Assembly (NCBI GenBank): GCA_027946365.1
Contig: JAPEUQ010000003.1
Coordinates: forward strand, 1,736,001 to 1,800,000
From: Kalmusia sp. IMI 367209
Taxonomy: Eukaryota; Ascomycota; Dothideomycetes; Pleosporales; Didymosphaeriaceae
Reading direction: 5' to 3'
DNA length: 64,000 nucleotides
The notes beneath the pieces are model-generated. The model was not told the origin of the DNA. It was given only the letters and a program-made list of their open reading frames with translations, and made no database searches. Both the position numbers and the translations under genes were made by a program. This document shows, piece after piece, positions 44,381 to 55,336 of this stretch; the stretch's first letter is position 1, and each line of letters begins with the position of its first letter.

Positions 44381-47300
44381 TCATGTACCGGACTTTTCGG
44401 AACGAGAATACCGACCTTTTCTTCTTGAGAGTGGCCACTCGTGAGTGTTGCGTCGCATATCAGCTGTTCGAAATTCGGCTAAGGTGCTGCCGACACAGGT
44501 GTTTTGCACCTTGGTACTACTTTGCTGCCTCCACCGCGGAAGATGTTCGACGATAAGGTGTCATAGACGACCTTGCAGCTGTCCCGAAGAAGGTGGCTCA
44601 CAGCATGTTCGATCCGGCCATTCCAAGGTTCCCTCCCCACTGTGCGCACGAAGAACCTTTTTCAGGCCACTTTCATTTGAGTAGTCGAACATGGCGACGT
44701 CTACAATCTTTCGGTAACAAATTCGAGGGTGGTATCTGCGCCCGTCGTGATCTTCTGCACAGTGTCTCCGAGAGCTTACACGCAAGATTCCGAGGACGAA
44801 GCGTATGTGGGGTGGATCGAGTCGTTGACAATTGATCTTAATGATTTCAACCCTACTCCAAAGCTTCTGACCATGTGCAAGGTATCAAGACGGCATGCTG
44901 TACACTTACCTACTCAATCGCATCAAGTGCAACAGGATCGACCCTCACCACGAGATCATAGCAGTCGCAGTCGCAGTCGCCATGGTCATTGACTCCTCTT
45001 TCGTTACAGCCTATAGTATTGAACATTTTCTCCTCCTTGACTAGGTGTTCAAAGGGCTAAAATGTCCCTGGCGAATCTCCTGGTGGTGACGACTAGCGAG
45101 CGTAGTGGCAGGCGATGCGAAAATGCACGCCATGTTGAAACGAGAGGCATCATAATCCAAAAAGCACAGACGGAGGTGTCTCGATATTCTCGCTTGCCCC
45201 ACGCTCGCTTTTCGCTCTAGTATGGACTTGAGTAGGCCGAAGTAGAAGGAGGGGCCGGGGATCATACGTAACGTTCGTTGTTGGGACGCTGCAAACCAAC
45301 CAGTCTGTTAGCGGATATCTTGCAGTGGGACCCGTCATTCTGTCATTGCTATACCTGCACTCCATCAAGAATGTTTCGTTGGCCGCCCTGCGCCCGCCGT
45401 TGTGCTTCATTAGCCGTTGCATCAGCAGCGAAGCCATGAAGTGCATGAATAATTCACCTGCATTCAAACTTTGCTAGCAGCAAGCTTGAATTATATGACG
45501 CCCGCCGGTATGCTGCTATTATCTCTCTATGCATGGCATATCCTCATTTTGAGCTCGATCAGAGTGAAGTACCCTGCAGCGTCTGGGTCGTATCTGTGAA
45601 AGCATCTTCGAGGAGCGCGTAAGCGGTCGGGTGTGCTGTCTTGTAAGCGATAACGAGAAATGACGGATTTCTCCATCGCTTGTTGCCTCCCTGCGGCGAT
45701 CGCCTCGGTTCGTCCTGGCAATGGTTTGTCAATATCTCCGCGCGAGCTCCTCGAGTTGCCGCGATGCCGAGAATACGGAAAATGATCATCCTAGGAAAGC
45801 CCATACGTACCTTTATCCCAAAAGCAGTCATGATAAATCCACGCTACGCCGACGAGCCAGCAGAGCATCATGGAATCCCGGCCCGTGGGCGGTCCTCCGT
45901 GCATTTCCCACGCTGCTTTAAATTCTGTCCCAGTCTGTCACTCACGTTCTGCCGTTCTTCCCTAGAACGCCATGCTATCACGATACTCTAGGGTCCTCTG
46001 CATTCTCGCCGCAGCTTCGTCGGTCAGCCTTGGCGGTCGGTCGTGCGGGAAAGGGGGCATTGCGCAGCGAACGCTATGAAAGCTACAGCTTCCTATGTCA
46101 ATTTCAAAGTTAGCGAGAGTCCTATTACTAGTCCGCCCAAACCTCTGAACGTGCTCAGCGCAGTCTCGATAGCATTGTTGTGGGATACCACTCCAAGTTG
46201 AGCTGCCAAAGAGCTAGAGCATGGCCACGCAAGAATCAACTGCCTCAACTGTACCTCAACCGCAAGATCAATGTTGCACCTGCATTGACACTGCGGCTTG
46301 ATCCAGTGTGGCGTATCCTACCGGGTCTTTTGAGCCGTGAATGTTACCTCAGCACTGGCGTAAAGCCTATCCGCTACATAATGCCCTTTCGGTCTTGTGT
46401 CGACACGTCACCATATGTCCGCGCATGCGTTTCTGCTGTCTTTGTCTGGGACTTCTAAGTAGGCGTTATATATCGTCAACCGTCGTGCGCAGGAGCGGGG
46501 CGGGATCGAAGCCAAAGCCACATACCGCAGGAGATGACTCAACTTCACATTCTTATCAGCAGATGTCAGCTACACAAGTAATTAGCATCGCTTGAAGGCA
46601 AATTGTCGCCTGTGGTGCCAATGAGCACATCGCCGTCTTCTGTAAACCTACAACAAGGTACAGAGGGAGGCGCAGCGTACCCTTTCGGCCAAAAGACTTC
46701 CCCAGAATCCCCCAAGCACGAGTGCACATAGACTTCTTTTTCGAGTTGGTAAAATCCTCGTCAAAAGGTGTAAAGCGTCGTACCGACTTGGTGCTGTGTG
46801 TCGCGGAGTCGAGAGAACGGGTTCTCGCACAACTCTGGGCGAAGCGAACCGCAGAAGTGCCACAAGGGGAAGGATACGTATATGATCGTCTTAGGGTAGT
46901 AGGAAATACGAGGATTTGCGAGGTTGTTATCTCTGCACATTCGATGTGGCACCAGCGGGGCGGGTGAACAGGGTGGAGGGTCGAACAATGGTTGAGGTCA
47001 GTGCGTGAGTGTGAGAGTATCGCCGCGCGGCTGGCCCTGGGGCGCCAACGAAAGGCGTAAGCTCCAAAGCAACTACTACCGATGCCTGCAGATTGAGTCT
47101 GCTCTCGAGAAGTTCGATCGTAATGGGGCTACTAACCTGCTACCCAACATCTTTGCAACCGCTCCTCCGCGTTTGCGATAGAGGTGCCCGCCGCTGGAAA
47201 CCTCCGAAGGCTGATAGCACATTGCTGACCGCCTGACCATTTCAATGATTAGTGTTGGCGCAAAACCCCGACGCAACTTCATAGGATACCCATTTCACTC

Positions 47301-48332
47301 CCTATTGCCACTCCTCCTTCCGCTCCCGTTACGCGAATGGCGGCGGCGAAGCTCCTGTTATCTATACGCAACATCATTCGAGATCAAGTCAAGCTTCAAA
47401 ATCAAACGCATTCACCCGGCCTCCGTTTCTATAACTAGAATGGCAAGGGCATTAAGAGGTCTCAATGGTGAGATAGGGTTGAGTACCCCAACGATCGCCC
47501 ATTGGCAACTCAAGGCATCTCACGATAGGTTTCAAGGGTCACTGTTGAAGATCATTTGCAAGAACGTCCAAAATCTAGGCAGGAACGGTACGATCATTTG
47601 AAAGGTCATTGAATAAAGCGGATAAAGCGACTGTTTTCAGATGCGCCGACGCAGCTGTCGAGAAAGTAACTAAAACCTCCCTACGCCACCGATCCCCTCA
47701 ACCTCTCAACCCCCAACGCTCCCTGATCAAATAAGAATGAGCTCGGCCAGCGATGGCACCACCTAAGGCGCAAGCAACCAATTGCCATAGCTGTCGTGTC
47801 GAGCTATCACGGTCCCCCTCCGATACCGAGCGAGAGCGTGATGTGTGCATCGTTTCATCTGATGAAGAAGGCTTAGTCTGAGCTGCGTTAGGGAGGGGAA
47901 AGAGGAGAAGAGACTGCGCAGTTACCAAGGAAGGATGCCTACCTGTCGACACACAAGACAGCGCGAAGAGGTTCTAATTCCGAACTGCAATGCGAGCTAT
48001 CAGTGGCGTTGCCATTTGACGGATCTAGTCGCCGACGCTCGGAGAAGAAGCCACGGTTGAGGGTAACAATGCTAGCGAAGTAACCAAGCGTAGCCAAATA
48101 GAGCGACCTAGCTACATATGCTGGGATAAGTGGCGATGTCAGATGACGATGATGTTGGCGGTGTGCTCAAGGGCGGCTGGACATATGGCTCGGGCAGCAT
48201 ATATGAGAGCACGGCAGACTGAGAGCTCTGCTAGAGTTCGTTATCAGCAAGCTTTATAGAAGGCGCAGTGAAAGCGAAAGAAGACGGCTCACTCACTTGA
48301 ACGATCACATCGCTAAAGCTACCGACCGGCGT

Positions 48333-48356
48333 CCTTTCGAAAACGCAATTGACAAG
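48333..48356. repeat. Copy 1 of a short dispersed motif
   Basis: The copy starts cctttcgaaaacgcaattga and continues caag. It differs by one base from copy 2, 176 bases downstream in the same orientation. Confidence 0.7.
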
Positions 48357-48508
48357 ACATCATGTCGACCATTGCAGATTCCGCACTTGCGCCCAAAATT
48401 GACGACTTCCTTCTTTCCAGCGCGGTTGGGGTACTGATAGTCTTCCTCGAGCAGTCTTAATATGCAGCAGCTTTCACCATCTTCCATATGATGGTGCTGG
48501 GCCGAAGC

Positions 48509-48532
48509 CCTTTCGAAATCGCAATTGACAAG
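48509..48532. repeat. Copy 2 of the short dispersed motif
   Basis: The copy starts cctttcgaaatcgcaattga and continues caag. The core ttcgaaatcgcaattgacaa is present in inverted orientation at 49,273-49,295. Confidence 0.7.
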
Positions 48533-49242
48533 GGGTGAGGAAAACAAAGAGGACGTGGCAGGCGGGAAAACAATATTTATACCGCGCCTGCTCGATTAGC
48601 GCTGGTGGTTCGGGTGCTATCGGCGATGGACGGGTCTAGACGAGCAGGCAGGAACAGGCCAGGTCAGGTTGCGAGAGTCTAAGAACCGCTATGCTGGGTC
48701 GAGCTAGATTGATTGGCCAGTCGGTCTTCCATTGGATCCGCAGGGAAGGTACAGTCATATTGCATGATTTAACGAAAGATGATGGTAACGGAATGTGGAA
48801 GGCGTGCCGCGAATGGACGATGACCCTGCCTGACTTTGTGCATGGGTGCTCACTGCAATACTAAAAGACGCACTTCACGCCTATACCAATCTCGAATATG
48901 TTGGTCAGGTCGCTTCTATAATCTCCCAGGTGAAAACGGGGAGGCAGGGCCTGACGCAGGTAGAAGCTCGAGGATCAAGCAGCGACGCGTAGCCCACAAC
49001 AATGTGGTTAGACCTCTTGAACTTTTATTGAGTCTCGGAGGTGCAACTCCTAGGGTTATCGCTATTTGCCGAATGAGAACGGGAGCTCCAGGCAGAAAGG
49101 ACAAAAAAGGAATTAGAATACCATGGAAGCATTCGGACGAGATCGAACTCATGACGGTACGTCATACCAACAACAATCTGCATATTGAAGAAGGGATGCT
49201 CTAAGCATCGGGAGATGCCATCAGGCGTTCAGGATCGCAAAA

Positions 49243-49295
49243 ATTCGAAATCACAACTGACTGGAATCAAGTCCTTGTCAATTGCGATTTCGAAT
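49243..49295. repeat. Inverted pair of the short motif (copies 3 and 4)
   Basis: The left arm attcgaaatcacaactgac (49,243-49,261) and the right arm gtcaattgcgatttcgaat (ending 49,295) are reverse complements at 17 of 19 positions, with a short loop. The right copy matches copy 2 over 22 bases in inverse orientation, so copies 2 and 4 also form a 22-bp inverted repeat about 790 bases apart. Confidence 0.7.
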
Positions 49296-49750
49296 GATTA
49301 TTTTGCAATAATCAAATACTTAACCCCATAATAAGAAAAGACGTCGACAGTCAAGAATATATGAGGAGGGCACCCTTTAGGGTATCGTTTGCGGCAATGG
49401 CTGCCCCAACTCGTCTGCCCAACTCGCCTTGAGCCCTCGCCCAACAAGGAAAGAGCACCTGCTGGGACACATCAATTACTTAGGCGGCGGCTCTCACGTG
49501 AATATGTGACCTTCAATAGAACTGCAGTCATTTGTACCCAGTGGTTTCGGAATTCCTGGTTTGCATGTCACTGCGCTCACAACGAGCAAAAAGGATAATC
49601 CTCAAAGTCTAAGCCACCATTTCCCCTTGCTTATCCGCTGACACTCGGCTGTTTATAGCTTTTTGACAGTCTACGGACCGTCAGCCTCGTGATCTCGCAC
49701 CAATCACCGCCGCCACCACCACCCGCGCCACTCTCTCGCTCAGTGAGCAG

Positions 49751-50101
49751 ATGCTCACAGATCACCATTGTCGCCATCATAGATCAGCAACTACCGAACA
49801 CTCACCACTAGTGCCTGATCTAACGGCGCGTCTTCGTACATACAAGGCCTTCTTCACCGTGTCCTTCTCTCTCCTCGGTTTGTGTTGCCTTTTGGCTTCG
49901 ATTAAATTGGATACGCGAGTGACGTCGCGCCAGGTCTTTGCGGAGACCGTTCGGACTCTTTTCTTATTTCTAAAGCCAGCTTTCCTCTCACTAGGCTTGC
50001 TTATAGTTGAAGACAGTGTCTCCGCTATTGCACTGTCTTCTGGTGTACGCAAATCCTTTCTTACTTTATCGTTGAGCTATCCGGTGGTGCTGACATCTTG
50101 A
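49751..50101 (+). CDS. Possible small membrane protein, 116 aa
   Basis: The frame starts MLTDHHCRHHRSATTEHSPL and shows two hydrophobic segments (AFFTVSFSLLGLCCLLASI, and the stretch around LFLFLKPAFLSLGLLIV). A CT- and CCACC-rich leader with no ATG precedes it for about 60 bases, as seen before real fungal genes. No family is recognised. It might be a genuine short orphan gene or a chance ORF. Confidence 0.35.
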   Translation: MLTDHHCRHHRSATTEHSPLVPDLTARLRTYKAFFTVSFSLLGLCCLLASIKLDTRVTSRQVFAETVRTLFLFLKPAFLSLGLLIVEDSVSAIALSSGVRKSFLTLSLSYPVVLTS

Positions 50102-50556
50102 AGAAGAGCCGTGACATAGAAATGATATTCTGGTTACATTGATATGGAAACGAATGCGGTATTGGAATGACAAAAGCGCTTCTGATGGCAGCCGGCGGCT
50201 CTTTTTCTCCTGAGCCAGGTGTTGAGGAAAATCGTCGGCTACGACGTGTTAAGCATTGGGATTAATTATGACGGTAGGTTCTCGCCCGTTGCATCGTATG
50301 GTGGGTTTTCGTTGCATTCCCTGATGGCCATGTGAATCAGTGGCCCCTCTAGCTATTCGCGATCTCAGGTGAAAATTCTAGGTCGCCTCATATAGGAAAT
50401 CGGTGAAGTGGTGACAGGGTTTAGTCATTTGAAAGTTGTCTGCGGCGTGTTCAAGCCCCTCCAACCCGCTTCTCCCTTTCTCCAAACACACCACTCTCAA
50501 CCACGGCAAGTCATGCACTTCAACTAGAGACTATACCACTAATCCAGCCAGTGGCA
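50102..50556. other. Intergenic, promoter side of the next gene
   Basis: No gene recognised in the 455 bases. The last 100 bases are pyrimidine/CA-rich, as in a fungal 5' leader (cttctccctttctccaaaca). Confidence 0.4.
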
Positions 50557-51360
50557 ATGTCTTCGCCGCCCACTGACAATGCGTCTTCCCCGGCCGCTGG
50601 TGAGCAGCCAGTTCCGAATGTATGCATCCGCACCACGCCAGGCTTTAGTCAGCGCTACAGTCAAGCCCGCAATCACGTCCCTGCCATGGTGCCGCGGATT
50701 CGTGTGCCCTCCCCAGACAACAGTCCTGCGCTGCCGAAGTCCTGGACTTCGCTATCTGCTCCTGGCAGCAACCCCAACACCTGTACCCCGCCGCACACAC
50801 GCCCGGTCTCAGCCGACGCGATGCCTACCTATAGCAAGCATATCCGCTCGACTAGTGTCCGCTCAGCATACTCCACCAATTCCGCCCTCGTCTTCGCTCC
50901 TCAACCAGGCGCGATCGGTTCTGAACGTGCTGCCGGACTACCGCTTCCGCCTTCTCCTCGTCCTCTTCGAAGGGTTCTCGCCGCTCCTCTTCAGGTTCTT
51001 CGCTCTATCTGCGCAAACATGAAACCATACAAGGATTTCATCGACCGCGTTTGTCCCTCCAATGAGCAAGAGAGCACCGAGCACGATCGCTTCCTCACCA
51101 GCATCGAGGTCGCATACAAGTTCCCCATGAGTCATGAAGATTGGGAAGTCTTTCAGAAGTTGCTTGAGCGCTTTTCCTTAGTGTGCGGTGCACATGACAT
51201 GTTGAATGAGGGCGCCGCCGCGTTCGACCATATCAACGACAACCTCCCCGCGGTCGAGCTGCTGGAGAGTGGCAATCCTTTGGATCAGGTCATCACATAC
51301 TTGTCTACCCAATACAGTCTTGGCCTCAAGTACGATTCCGCGCGTCCTTGGGCACACTAG
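50557..51360 (+). CDS. Hypothetical protein, 267 aa
   Basis: Single exon from ATG at 50,557 (MSSPPTDNASSPAAGEQPVP) to TAG. The first 150 residues are Ser/Pro/Thr-rich and probably disordered. The C-terminal 120 residues look folded and helical (VLRSICANMKPYKDFIDRVC; EVAYKFPMSHEDWEVFQKLL; LVCGAHDMLNEGAAAF; DQVITYLSTQYSLGLKYDSA). There are no membrane segments. Codon use is C/G-ending, unlike flanking DNA, which supports a real gene. The layout (disordered Pro-rich front, small helical back) resembles the unknown gene at 3,159, but no sequence similarity was seen. No function is proposed. Confidence 0.7.
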   Translation: MSSPPTDNASSPAAGEQPVPNVCIRTTPGFSQRYSQARNHVPAMVPRIRVPSPDNSPALPKSWTSLSAPGSNPNTCTPPHTRPVSADAMPTYSKHIRSTSVRSAYSTNSALVFAPQPGAIGSERAAGLPLPPSPRPLRRVLAAPLQVLRSICANMKPYKDFIDRVCPSNEQESTEHDRFLTSIEVAYKFPMSHEDWEVFQKLLERFSLVCGAHDMLNEGAAAFDHINDNLPAVELLESGNPLDQVITYLSTQYSLGLKYDSARPWAH

Positions 51361-53468
51361 CCCAGGGCCTAGACCGACCAGAGCTAGGTGCGTTTAGCAA
51401 AGTGTTGAGGAACAATTGAAGGACATACCGATGTATCAGTGCACTACGCTTTCTTCACGTTCCAGGATTCGGCGCTTATTATAGCTGGAAGCAATGGATA
51501 TAATTCTTGAAAGTTATGGAGGTGGCCATGCTCATGAATACTCGGTATATATGCTTGCTTTTCAGCTCTCATCATGAGTCACAGAATGCTCTTCACCAGT
51601 CTTCTCCATTGATATCGATAGCATACAGCGTAATATTTATCCGAGTATTTATGTCGTAGTTACTTGAAGATGCTTGTATAAACCATTGGCACATAAATCC
51701 TGATATGCTTGGAAGAAAATCTAAACAAGTGACTCGGGGGGCGCTCAAAGTTCCTGGCTCACGAAATACTCTAAATCCTCCATTATCATTATTTATGGAG
51801 GTTGATTTTTACTAAGAGCACATTCATGAGAGTAGTTATCAGTTATCCTAATGCACCGCAACGTTGCGTTTGAGTCTGTAGCATTTCCCAAGGTTCGGGA
51901 ATAATTGTCCAACCTTATTGTGGAGCGTAAATTAGACGTAGTATCCAGGAGGTCAGTACACACCGTCTACCTGTGGCTCAGAAGTCCTTTATGTCGTTAA
52001 ATCTTGATATCCTCTTCTTCTGTCATAAAAACCGACGCGCACACATCTAGGTCAAGCTCATTCATGATGAATACCTTTTACCCCATAATATATGTATTAC
52101 TAGTTTGACACCACCGCTATAGAACATCACACCCTTCAGTAAATATTTTCATCCTCCAAGACATCATCTTCTGTCACCACAAGTATAAAATGGCCTCTAA
52201 GCTCACTGATTGTCGATTCATCTTGATATCTAGCGATATTCAAGCCTGATTGTAAACGTGCGAGCGGATAGCGTTATGCTGCTCAAAAACGCCCTTCGCT
52301 TCAGTTGTAGCGTAGAGTTCATCTAATCGAAGACGGGAACCACATTCATACGTCGAAATACATCGGAAATGGTATATAATAGAAGATGATGCAATTTGCA
52401 ACAGGAATGAAGGTGACGTTGAATATATTGCAAGTGATGATGAAGCCCTGAACGCTTAAGTTTCCATCCGCAGTGTATTCCTGGCACGGAAGACATCAAA
52501 ACGCCCAACGGACGGACTTGGTAGTCTATTGGCTTCGTCTATCATATTTTCCTAGCATGTAATATTTCCATAGCTCAAAACGAAGGTACTCCTCTACATA
52601 CTATGTAAGTTGATAGTCTGAAAAACGAGCAAGGGCCCTCAGCCAATCTAGTACGTGCGTCAGTATCTGACATGCAAAGCAGGCCCACGGGAATATGTAC
52701 CTGATATCATTCGAGTTCGGTAGGCAAGTCGATTTTCCGTGCTTCTTGCAGATATAGCAGCTAATACACTGCTTTATTATGACCTGCAGAAGGACCATAT
52801 CGATGGCTGTCGTAAACAGTTGTGGGATCATAACTAGGAACTCGGTTTTTGTCATGCCACATCTGAAATGCCTTGCAGTCGGATAATTGGGTCCGTAACA
52901 TGCGGCAGATCAAGACGGTGAAAGCAGATTTTGAGGTTGCTAGGAGATGGTGCTCTGGGCTAATATACCGAAACATTGCTTTGGTAAACATGCGTCGGTG
53001 AGCCGTTATCACCTTGTCATAATTACTAGAGAGTACTCGAATTAGACTCAATGCAATACTTGCTAACATAGATATTCAGTGCACAATTCGAACCTTCGTG
53101 AGTGCTGCGAATACGGGGGCAAACCCGCAACTTTATCGCGTCGCCTCTTGGACGAGCAGCGGCTTTGCCCCGGTGGGCAACGCCCTTGCCCTTTAGTCTA
53201 TTTCAATCGATTCAATTTGTATTTAAGGATAAATCTTATCCCAAGAGTTCCAATATCTCGCTCGATGCATCCTCGTATAGTTGCTGTGTGGTGCTTACCC
53301 GTACTTGAAGTAGTAGCTACACGATGCGTACGTCTAAGGACACCCGCCCCCACCCCCGCCAATAGCGTCCAACAGCCAAGGAAGTCGTCACAGAAATGAA
53401 AGCAGCATCATAGTCTGAGAGAACGAACAGGAATTCAATTTGACTCGTCTCGTGGCACTGCAGGATGC
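51361..53468. other. Intergenic stretch, nothing recognised
   Basis: Two overlapping minus-strand frames (52,601-53,069) lack domains. The sequence just before the permease relic shows no upstream permease exons. Confidence 0.45.
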
Positions 53469-53798
53469 GTGATGACTGTCGCATCCGGAGTCTATATCTC
53501 TAGTTGCACGATCCTACTCAATCTCTCCTATGCGATCCCTATTTTCATCCTTCTCATTAGCGCACGGCAGGCGCTCACTCAATACCGGAAATATGAAATG
53601 TCATTCAAATCGGGTCGCTGGGGTTACTTGTGCAATACCGTTTCGGTCATCTTTGTCTTCGCGACCAATGTCTTTGTCTGCTTCCCAGCAGCAATACCAA
53701 GGAGCATATCGAATATGAAATATGTGAGTGCAGTGATTGGGATACTTATCATTTTATTGGGAACCTACTACATGATCTGTGGTAATCAATTTGAGTGA
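53469..53798 (+). pseudogene. Orphan C-terminal part of an amino-acid/choline permease (APC family)
   Basis: The 109-residue frame matches the last third of GABA/choline-type (Hnm1/Uga4-like) APC permeases. It reads GVYISSCTILLNLSYAIPIF, then a cytosolic loop ending SFKSGRWGYLCNTVSVIFV, then VFVCFPAAIP and NMKYVSAVIGILIILLGTYY, closing with GNQFE. These are transmembrane segments 9/10 to 12 of the family. No upstream segments 1-8 exist within 2 kb on either strand, and the frame stops soon after the last helix. This is a 5'-truncated relic rather than a gene. The TGA after GNQFE may replace a Trp codon, but this is not certain. Confidence 0.75.
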
Positions 53799-54345
53799 TC
53801 GGTAAGTTTCATATGCCTTACAGACTTGGACTGTCGGTCTCACATTGGGATACAAAAGTTCGATGTAACCGTGGAGATCGCAAAGCAAGAGCGAGAAGTG
53901 CACCGCAGGTCGATGGAACACGCGCGACGCGATTCACTGGGAATACGACATCCTATTGAGCGACATGGCTCCGTGGTTATATAAAGCGCGCCAGAATAAC
54001 TTGGGGTAGAAGTGCAGGAGAAGTTCGAGTCATATCATAACGCGAAACTTTTTCATCCAATCTTCATATTCGCACTCGCTTAACAATTTCCTTCAATCAA
54101 ATGCCCTGCAGTACATATAACGTGTGGCTATGATGCAATAGGTCTGCGCTCATGCCCCGCGTTCTCTTATCGAGGTGCCTGAGATGACGTCGCTTCCCTG
54201 CGTATGTCGTATCTCGTGCCGTGTCATGCCACATCAGTCTAGAATATCAGTTGATTATAACCACTGCACCGTCTCCTGATATTGAAAAGTATTATTCCAC
54301 ATTGTTCTGCTGATTTGCATCAATCTCCATACAATCGATTGAAAC
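53799..54345. promoter_or_regulatory. Upstream region of the first Cys-triplet gene
   Basis: A tatataaa box lies at 53,978-53,985, about 360 bases before the ATG. No other signal was recognised. The stretch separates the permease relic from the tandem gene pair. Confidence 0.35.
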
Positions 54346-54937
54346 ATGGGTTGCCAGCCTTCACACGAAGAATCATCTTACGACGCTCCGCCAGCGTACG
54401 AAAAGGTCCCGACGAGCATTACAACAGGTGATGGGAATAAAGGCGGTTCAAGTAACACCAACTGTACGTGAATCAAGCTGGATATTTCCTGTTTAAAAAT
54501 TTTATAATGTTTCCTCTAGGCAGAAACTGTGTAGATTGTTACAGTTGCACAAACTGCGACGGTACGTGTCCATTTCCCTTGACTTCTTATTTCTAACTAA
54601 CTAGGCAAGATTGCGTGCGAAGTAAAAGCTGCACAGCCTGCAAAAATCTTACCGACTGCAAAAGTTGTACCGCTAGCAGCAACCTAGTCGACTGCGGATC
54701 GTAGGTCATTTGGGCTCGTCTTAATGATAGATCTAAATAGCGCAGTTGCACCTCTTGTGATAATATGGAAGGGTATGTATATGTTGAGTTTCTGAAGAAG
54801 AAAGCTGACAGTATGAAGATGCACTTCTTGTACAAACTGCTCGGGTGAGTCGGCCTGTGAGGAATAGAAACTCGAGGTTCGCTAATTACTCATTAGGCTT
54901 GAAAAACCGACATGGTCTGACCAATGTACACGAATGA
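54346..54937 (+). CDS. MGC-type Cys-triplet-repeat protein A, 114 aa, six exons
   Basis: Exons 54,346-54,463, 54,520-54,561, 54,610-54,700, 54,746-54,772, 54,819-54,844 and 54,897-54,937 are separated by introns of 45-56 nt with GTACGT, GTACGT, GTAGGT, GTATGT and GTGAGT donors. The protein begins MGCQPSHEES: Gly2 with Ser6 fits N-myristoylation and Cys3 fits palmitoylation. A PPAY motif (residues 15-18) could bind WW domains. From C40 to C100 there are 21 consecutive triplets. Sixteen start with Cys and the others with Ser, Leu or Met, and the third position is mostly Asn, Asp, Ser or Gly. The tail is CSGLKNRHGLTNVHE. There is no signal peptide. A membrane-tethered metal- or redox-active protein, or a regular left-handed/PPII-like fold, is conceivable; nothing is proven. 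The model is supported by the triplet register being kept through every splice and by paralog B. Confidence 0.8.
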
Positions 54938-55336
54938 TCAAAGGTGACGAAAGCCATATGAGAAGTGTAGGGGGAATGGAATTCCTTATTGGCTAATGTC
55001 TGCTTTCCTTGTATCGAATCACAAGTCTTTGTGTTTAGTTAGCAGCGAGATGTCGTTCTACTATTGACTGTCTGCTTTGAGACTTTTGTATATAGAACAG
55101 CTCCAATTCGTCCGTCTAATTCACGCTTGCGTACTCTACTCCCATATTGGATGGGGGCCGTAAAACTACCCCTCACCACCGTCACACAAGCTTATCATGC
55201 CCCCTGGCCATGACGTCGCCTTCTCTGCATCCATATACATCAGCAGTAATACACTTTTGCACCGTCATTTATCGTGTAGTCTTCCTTGTTCCTAAGTTCC
55301 TAGCTTCGGCGAAAGCTTCATCTTTCCGTGTTAATC
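54938..55336. promoter_or_regulatory. Spacer between the two Cys-triplet genes
   Basis: This 399-base gap between tandem same-strand paralogs should hold the terminator of A and promoter of B. No specific element was identified. Confidence 0.4.

Larger units (their letters stand above)
44176..49750. other. Gene-poor 5.6-kb stretch with short repeats
   Basis: No gene was recognised on either strand. It holds a perfect 11-bp hairpin (44,342-44,380) and four copies of a 20-24 bp motif between 48.3 and 49.3 kb, listed separately. Confidence 0.4.

Noticed and set aside
49120..49165. tRNA T-arm-like sequence on the minus strand (gagttcgatctc)
   Set aside because: Only a three-base stem forms and no D-arm or acceptor stem matches.
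52601..53069. Overlapping minus-strand frames that could be an extra gene
   Set aside because: No recognised motif; frames overlap each other without a plausible splice and have intergenic-like composition.
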